Part shown: in pieces, positions 60,001 through 64,000 of the stretch
Numbering within the stretch: position 1 is the stretch's first letter
Layout: the number at the start of each line of letters is the position of its first letter
Assembly: GCA_036323355.1 (NCBI GenBank)
Contig: AP028876.1
Span: forward strand, 2,728,001-2,792,000
Length of the DNA stretch: 64,000 nt
Source of the DNA: Gottschalkiaceae bacterium SANA
GTDB taxonomy: Bacteria; Bacillota; Clostridia; Tissierellales; GPF-1
Direction of reading: 5' to 3'
Translations under genes and position numbers: made by a program
The notes under the pieces: model-generated
Told to the model about the DNA's origin: nothing
The model's input: only the letters and a program-made list of their open reading frames with translations
The model's database searches: none

Positions 60001-61904
60001 GTAGGATTAACAGTCAATTCTGCTTTTCCATTTTTATCAACGACCACCGTTTCCCGATGATATTCTGTATCATGATAGGTCACTTCAAGTTCCGTACCCA
60101 CGGCTGGTGTGCCTTCAAAGAAGTTACAAGACATGGATAACTTGACATCTTCACCCGATTCATAGTACACCTTATTCGTTTCCACTTGAACCACAAGTTC
60201 GGGCTTCACATAATGACCCACATCGAGGGGATGAGCCATCAAAATGGTTTCACCGTCATACACGCGGATCCGATAAGACTGCGGCAATAAATCCTGTATT
60301 GCAAAATCAAAGATAAAGCTACCGCTTTCATCCACATCAACTTTTTGGCTTGCTATTATACTGGGCTCACTCCCCCAGCTTTCAAGAATAACGCTTACGC
60401 GATTCAGACTTACTTTTTCCTTCGATTGAACAAGTCCCCAGCCTTCGATTGTGTCTGTTGGCTGATAGAGGCCACGGTCCGTGAAAATGGTCGTGTAATA
60501 TTCCGGATTGCGGTAATGTCCACTCCACATGGAGTAATCGTACTGCTCCCAGGCCTGAGGAAGCGCCAGGACCAAAGGCTGCTTGCCTTCTTCCTTGGCC
60601 AATACCAATAGCGACTCAGAATCTACATCCATTCTGAATATCGCTGTTCCCATTTCATCCGTTCGTCGGATTTCCTCTCCGGTTTGCACATAAAGGTTTT
60701 CAAGTCCCTGACCGGTTTCCGAATCAATCGCCCAGAAAACAAGTTCCTGATCCGTCGCTTCCACCATGGCTTGTAAAGGATGTACCTGTACAAGGGTTTT
60801 ATAAGAAAGGCCTTCAATCTCTGTCGTGACCCGATAGTTGCCCTCCGGCAATCCATCAGGGATTGATAGATAGAAAGATGAACCTCCCATCGATGAACCC
60901 ACAATAGTAGCCATGGATTCTTCTGCTAGAATCAAGGCATCGTCTGCCACCCAGCCTTTTATTTCCCTATATCCCCATGGCGCCCACTGATATTGACTTT
61001 CTACATCGGCAAGAAAGTCAGTCAATTCTGGATAGCGTTCAATTTTCACAGGGAAGGTTTCTCCAGGATCAAATCCCTGGCCATAAATACCGAGTACCCA
61101 TTCTTCATTGGGATCTTGATGATAGAACTCATCAAAATCAATCCAGGTATCAGGTCGACCCATTTCTTCTTGCGCCGTATAAAATTCCATCACGACTGGC
61201 TCGCCCAGAATTTCTCCATCATCGGTTCCATAATCTCCGGCCAGGGTGAACTCATACCGGATCCCCGCTTCCAATTGCTCCGGCAGAAAAGTCCAAATGC
61301 CCTGGTCAAACCGCCATTGGCCAGCTAGTTCCGGTTCTATGGTCACAAAGGACTGTATATTCACCAAATTCGTTCGCGTGAACACCCATTCAATCGCTGC
61401 ATCAAGTGGTACCTCGGTTGCTTTGTCACGAGGAATGCTGCACTTGATGCGAAACTCGTCTTGGGTTTGAAAGGCCCAAGACTGCTGGCCTTCCTCAGAG
61501 GAATAAGTAACCTGATAGACTTCACCGGCAGACAAAGCTGTTTTAGGCGTGATGGTTGCCGAAGAATTCGCCGGCCACACCACATCGTATTCAATCTCCG
61601 GTTCAAACTTCAAATGTGCTGCAAGATTGGATCCAGGTTCTATCCCTTCAATTTGAAAGATTGAATCAGCAGAAACACCCGAATCATCGGTCGATTTTGC
61701 CGTGAATTTTAATGGCGTGACTAAAAAAGCCCCTCTCCATTTGGTAGCTTCTACAATCTCGGATACCCGCTCTTCTAATTCTTGCGCAGGGTTTTCACGC
61801 ACAGGAACTGGTGTTTCTGTCACGGGTTCTGAATCAACCGTACAGCCCGATGCGAGTAGTGCTATACATAAAAGAATCATAAACACTGATAACCATTTCT
61901 TCAT
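57024..61904 (-). CDS. Alpha-2-macroglobulin family lipoprotein
   Basis: A 1626-aa secreted lipoprotein (lipobox LASGC, Cys21) with the macroglobulin layout: Ig-like and MG domains with strands such as FQTQDEFRIKCSIP and IFTDRGLYQPTDTIEGWG, a bait-like glycine-rich loop near GGAEGGGGGDSM, then a thioester-domain-like region with YDGGFGLVPYGESDPVLTAK. The CxEQ thioester motif is missing: the corresponding region reads IVPAEQGWL without cysteine. Bacterial members are thought to inhibit proteases or act in envelope defence, often beside PbpC; here the partner is a MEMO-family lipoprotein, co-translated by overlap. The ATG follows AGGAGAG. Confidence 0.92.
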   Translation of the reverse strand: MKKWLSVFMILLCIALLASGCTVDSEPVTETPVPVRENPAQELEERVSEIVEATKWRGAFLVTPLKFTAKSTDDSGVSADSIFQIEGIEPGSNLAAHLKFEPEIEYDVVWPANSSATITPKTALSAGEVYQVTYSSEEGQQSWAFQTQDEFRIKCSIPRDKATEVPLDAAIEWVFTRTNLVNIQSFVTIEPELAGQWRFDQGIWTFLPEQLEAGIRYEFTLAGDYGTDDGEILGEPVVMEFYTAQEEMGRPDTWIDFDEFYHQDPNEEWVLGIYGQGFDPGETFPVKIERYPELTDFLADVESQYQWAPWGYREIKGWVADDALILAEESMATIVGSSMGGSSFYLSIPDGLPEGNYRVTTEIEGLSYKTLVQVHPLQAMVEATDQELVFWAIDSETGQGLENLYVQTGEEIRRTDEMGTAIFRMDVDSESLLVLAKEEGKQPLVLALPQAWEQYDYSMWSGHYRNPEYYTTIFTDRGLYQPTDTIEGWGLVQSKEKVSLNRVSVILESWGSEPSIIASQKVDVDESGSFIFDFAIQDLLPQSYRIRVYDGETILMAHPLDVGHYVKPELVVQVETNKVYYESGEDVKLSMSCNFFEGTPAVGTELEVTYHDTEYHRETVVVDKNGKAELTVNPTVNEPTIYAQPIDFYVRTKDEQNKEVTDYANIQVFPRDIWVELAMEVDDDQATIDISNYALDLKKANGVNRTGKNSDFWGDPIDLDLTIHVVEIYWEQTSIRKQYDPIEKRMIEIPQYTKREKQINRIDFKGIEGGQFEFPVEKDKSYRVTVLTEDQQARAVKVDQSVNTYWGRPDDANSMYLDLEKSDWAKKYSIGETVKLTLTRGESPVGQMPENAQLLVAVYQNGIREIQSYETSNVEFDFNEQDLPNLYVQALYFDGKQFLRSMAVHVGFEESDRDLNIQVEANQERYEPGDTVTIDFSVADKDGNPVSANLYLAVVDEAYFAVRDQHVDPLGDLYRYTGYPNLTRSTASTDGGAYNLYGGAEGGGGGDSMVIRSDFKDTAIVQDLKTDADGRAQFSFVVPDNLTTWRLTTLGVTADLYAGSTTTPIEVSLPFFLQVIGSEEYVSGDMPMVGFRSYGSAQGTPVTHRISLKQNGEELYAEEWDGLVGQLTYLALPELKTGTYVVTMTSETANASDGIEKEIEVVDARNAAWVDFAYQPGDLFLYPYGELTIVPAEQGWLYREWRQLYHSGSKRVDARATMRLAQIQINQWMDEELEVIEPPFEYQQYDGGFGLVPYGESDPVLTAKLVASGLPITMNDKALAYLDRIREDQQDEISLAASLWGLASQGEPVLMELMQVRSKLISDQAKLYLALGFADLGADEEAVGIYEPMMRARAYTYGGQRTYLESDDFNQKRIDTMLAALLAVRLERPEAIELYNYAKQLPPINELNQLERALFLQEFKVDPTMKGRIEAVTPNQSIDRTIGVADFVTYLMSAEELAATDWRLVDHVDMSLSAHIPVKELYNSEDGVLGLKRSYEPAGKTLEDLGVGDVIQVRLRLQLDENAPKGGYVISDVLPSNLRFMDATKRSGEEFWISENGQQMTIHTWPKGKSIELTVLARVVAPGTYQAEPAFVQAQEAFGQLNTNLFGFSESQVIEVKLDEADSVSD

Positions 61905-62054
61905 CTTTTCTCTCCTTTTTCTTCTATTCTACTCTCAGTTTAACACAAACACTGTTTTGTCAAACAGAATTCCAATTGATTTCGTTAAAATTCAAACTTT
62001 GTTCAAATTTACATCTATTGCAATTTTACCCATAATAAAAAGAAAAATTACGCA

Positions 62055-62081
62055 TAAAAAAAAGAAATGCTTACGCATTTC
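62055..62081 (-). terminator. Terminator of the small membrane-protein gene
   Basis: Stem GAAATGC/GCATTTC with a 4-nt loop, then eight T residues on the minus strand. It overlaps the stop codon. Confidence 0.85.
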
Positions 62082-62361
62082 TTCTCCGAAATTCCACAAT
62101 GCCTATAATCACTGTACAGATGGCAATTCCAATCCCAGTATCTTTGGTATCCCAATTCCTAGAAAACAAATCCAGCCAAGTAAAAAGGATCATGCTTCCG
62201 CCAACAATCAAGGCATCCGCGCCCATTCGTTTCGACAAACGAGACTGCTTTTTAACCTCACCTTTATGATTGACTGAATGTACATGAACCAGATTAGATT
62301 GTAGTAAAACAAATCCCACCAGTGCCAAAATAATTCCAATCATTAATAACAATTCTTGCAT
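62071..62361 (-). CDS. Small hypothetical membrane protein
   Basis: A 96-aa protein with helices at about 4-22 and two near residues 50-88, joined by a basic loop (KGEVKKQSRLSKRM). No family recognised. It has its own terminator and a GAAGGGAG-type ribosome-binding site, and lies between the A2M gene and the dga genes on the same strand. Likely real, function unknown. Confidence 0.65.
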   Translation of the reverse strand: MQELLLMIGIILALVGFVLLQSNLVHVHSVNHKGEVKKQSRLSKRMGADALIVGGSMILFTWLDLFSRNWDTKDTGIGIAICTVIIGIVEFRRRNA

Positions 62362-62472
62362 AAAGGACTCCCTTCTTACCGTCTTTGCTTTATTTTATCG
62401 GAAATTTATCTCAAAACGATGAAGAGAGTGTTTCAGTTTCTACGAAGTTTTCTTACAGTTTTGACTTTTTTC

Positions 62473-62504
62473 AAAAAAAAGAGAAGGGAGAAATTCTCCC
62501 TTCT
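62473..62504 (-). terminator. Terminator of the dga genes
   Basis: An AGAAGGGAG/CTCCCTTCT stem with a short loop, followed by a T8 run, just after the dgaF stop codon. Confidence 0.9.
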
Positions 62505-62517
62505 GCAAGAAAAGGAT

Positions 62518-63270
62518 CTAGAGGAGTCTTTCCAAAACCTCATAGATCTTGCGGACTTGATCAACCTGAGTCATCCCGGTTTCTTTATTCATCACTGATC
62601 CGTAAACATGAGGCATCACATAGGGAACCCCTGCATCTAGACAGACCTGTAAAATTTCTTCAAAGTTCTGAGGGGTGATTCCACCGGTCGGCTCAATTAA
62701 TTGAATACCCTGGCGTACACATGCCTCTGCCACTGCCTTTAGCTCTTCAATTGATTTCAGGCCTCCCATAGGAAAGAACTTCACCGAATCGGCTTCCATA
62801 TCCTTGATCATGGCCATTGCCGTATCAACATCAACCAAGGCTTCTGATTTTTCCACACTGTTTTTCCCAGTATTGATTTTCACCTTCCCCGGAATGCCAG
62901 TTGGGGCCATCATGACATTAATGGCAGTTTCATTGGAACCCTTTGCTCGAAGCGCGCCCGATGCAAAGCCTGCCCCTGTAAAGGGTTGGTTGACGTGACC
63001 CGGATTGGTTTGGCAAGCAATCAAAGCAGCTTTCACCGCTTGAGCTGGATCACCCCCGCCCATACCTACCGATACGGAAGGAAGTTCCTTCAACCATTCA
63101 TTAACGCATTCGACGCCTTCTTCAACTGTATCAAATTGCTTGGACAAAATGCCCACCAAAGCGTGGCCTTCCATGGCTGCTATCACTTCCTTTGCGTTTT
63201 CCAAGTCTCCCGCAAGGTAATTGACCGCAACTCGATCCTTCATAAAATTTATTTTTTGTAAGCGATTCAT
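62518..63270 (-). CDS. dgaF: KDGP aldolase DgaF
   Basis: A 250-aa 2-dehydro-3-deoxy-6-phosphogluconate aldolase of the DgaF type (about 40 residues longer than Eda). It splits KDGP into pyruvate and glyceraldehyde-3-phosphate. Recognisable segments are SVGMGGGDPAQAVKAAL, the PFTGAGFASGALRA loop, GIPGKVKINTGKNS, and the Schiff-base lysine region SVKFFPMGGLKS with IEPTGGITPQNF. It starts 3 bp after the dgaE stop codon with GGAAG upstream, so the two are co-transcribed. They degrade D-glucosaminate-6-phosphate, normally delivered by a PTS not in the window. Confidence 0.93.
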   Translation of the reverse strand: MNRLQKINFMKDRVAVNYLAGDLENAKEVIAAMEGHALVGILSKQFDTVEEGVECVNEWLKELPSVSVGMGGGDPAQAVKAALIACQTNPGHVNQPFTGAGFASGALRAKGSNETAINVMMAPTGIPGKVKINTGKNSVEKSEALVDVDTAMAMIKDMEADSVKFFPMGGLKSIEELKAVAEACVRQGIQLIEPTGGITPQNFEEILQVCLDAGVPYVMPHVYGSVMNKETGMTQVDQVRKIYEVLERLL

Positions 63271-63273
63271 GTC

Positions 63274-64000
63274 TTACTTCCTTTCTAAACAGCCTGAAAT
63301 CACAGCAGTAATTTTCCGAAGATCCGATTCCTTAACCGATCGCAAATCGAAGGTCAATACACCGGTGTTGACGTAATGCTCTCGAATATAAACCGCCGGG
63401 TCTGCCTCCTTCATGCGAGCAACCAAGTCTGCCGCACTTATGCCAACAACCCGATCATCCACCTTTGCAGTCGTTCTAAAAATTGCACGACCTGCTTCAT
63501 CCTGAACAACGCCGGCTTTAAATCCTGGCAAAGCATTCAATTCAACAGCCAGACTTTCCGCCCATGCCTTCATGGTTTCAATCTCTTGTGTTGTTCGCTC
63601 TTCTTTATAATCCGCCAGAGCCGTAAGAAGCCCCATGATATTTTCTTTTCCAATTTTCATAGCTCGCCCAATTCCTAAATATTGCAAATGACAAGCCTGA
63701 ATCCATTCTCGTTTTCCCGTTATAAATCCAGAAGTTGGTCCTTCAATGGCTTTTGATCCACTATAGATCACCATGTCAGCGCCCGCTTGGCCATACTTGG
63801 ACAAATTTTCTTCTGCCGCCGCGTCCACGATCAACGGTAAATTATGCGCATGGGCAATCTCTGCCATGACTTCCACTGAAAGCATACCCTTTTGCACACA
63901 ATGGTGCGACTTGACATAAAAAAGTGCTGCTGTTCGTTCATTAATTGACGCAACTACATGTTCTGCAGCGACCTTATTTGCTTGCCCTGCTAAAATCGGC
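63274..64000 (-). CDS. dgaE: D-glucosaminate-6-phosphate ammonia-lyase DgaE, 5' end missing
   Basis: A PLP enzyme that removes ammonia from D-glucosaminate-6-phosphate to give KDGP. The PLP lysine is in VIYSGSKAIEGPTSGF, and the aspartate in LIVDAAAEENLSKYG. The open frame continues past the window edge: upstream of the GTG at 63897 the reading frame stays open through ASINERTAALFYVKSHHCV with family-like sequence, so the gene is longer and starts beyond 64000. The C-terminus ends in SGCLERK. Confidence 0.9.
   Translation of the reverse strand, partial: PILAGQANKVAAEHVVASINERTAALFYVKSHHCVQKGMLSVEVMAEIAHAHNLPLIVDAAAEENLSKYGQAGADMVIYSGSKAIEGPTSGFITGKREWIQACHLQYLGIGRAMKIGKENIMGLLTALADYKEERTTQEIETMKAWAESLAVELNALPGFKAGVVQDEAGRAIFRTTAKVDDRVVGISAADLVARMKEADPAVYIREHYVNTGVLTFDLRSVKESDLRKITAVISGCLERK

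Noticed and set aside
1-64000. CRISPR arrays, insertion sequences, integrases, tRNA or rRNA genes
   Set aside because: No regularly spaced repeats, transposase- or integrase-like proteins, tRNA-like cloverleaf ends or rRNA sequence were recognised in reading the window.

Overview
The window looks like a stretch of chromosome from an anaerobic, low-to-moderate GC Bacillota, most likely of class Clostridia. The signs are strong GGAGG ribosome-binding sites, sigma-A type promoters, T-box, preQ1-I and TPP leaders, GatCAB with a non-discriminating AspRS, AdhE, a ferredoxin beside a Crp/Fnr regulator, an extracytoplasmic flavin fumarate reductase and a reductive-dehalogenase-like protein. I see no rRNA, tRNA, CRISPR array, insertion sequence or prophage. 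The genus cannot be fixed from the sequence.

Layout. 1-8.5 kb: adhE (with a Rex-type operator), cutC, an Atg22-like MFS transporter, a Zn-dependent phospholipase C-like protein, a HAD phosphatase, a membrane protein and malic enzyme. 8.6-15.3 kb: single genes (SEC-C protein, DHOD-like enzyme, second PLC-like protein, MmcQ/YjbR, AIM24, diguanylate cyclase, D-cysteine desulfhydrase-like enzyme, CGGC protein). 15.4-21.2 kb: a two-gene membrane operon (a 43-aa peptide and an L7/L12-C-domain-like protein), a ferredoxin diverging from a Crp/Fnr regulator across a perfect operator, a proline T-box controlling putP, a ferritin-like protein and asnA. 21.3-27.8 kb: the radical SAM/DUF4130 DNA-metabolism pair, a cytosolic reductive-dehalogenase homologue, an SF1 helicase, a GNAT protein and a queuosine-precursor transporter behind a preQ1-I riboswitch.

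28-34 kb: an asparagine T-box heads aspS-gatC-gatA-gatB, the operon that makes Asn-tRNA(Asn) by transamidation; an M29 aminopeptidase follows. 34-40.3 kb: an ABC exporter, an unknown lipoprotein, an ArsC/Spx-like protein, a DUF4003 protein and a TspO-like membrane protein. 40.3-45.9 kb: a dicarboxylate-sensing (DcuS/DcuR type) two-component system, translationally coupled to a membrane-anchored flavoprotein, next to a flavinylated lipoprotein fumarate reductase; this reads as a fumarate-respiration island.

46-64 kb: Zn metallopeptidase, serine beta-lactamase-like hydrolase, an EF-G paralogue with a cre-like site in its leader, an S41 protease, TPP-riboswitch-controlled thiW, a 5'-nucleotidase, a regulator-kinase-ABC operon, an alpha-2-macroglobulin lipoprotein overlapping a secreted MEMO-family lipoprotein, a small membrane protein, and the dgaF/dgaE pair for D-glucosaminate-6-phosphate breakdown (dgaE runs off the window). 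Most transcription units are short and end in clear intrinsic terminators, several of them overlapping the last codons of the gene.
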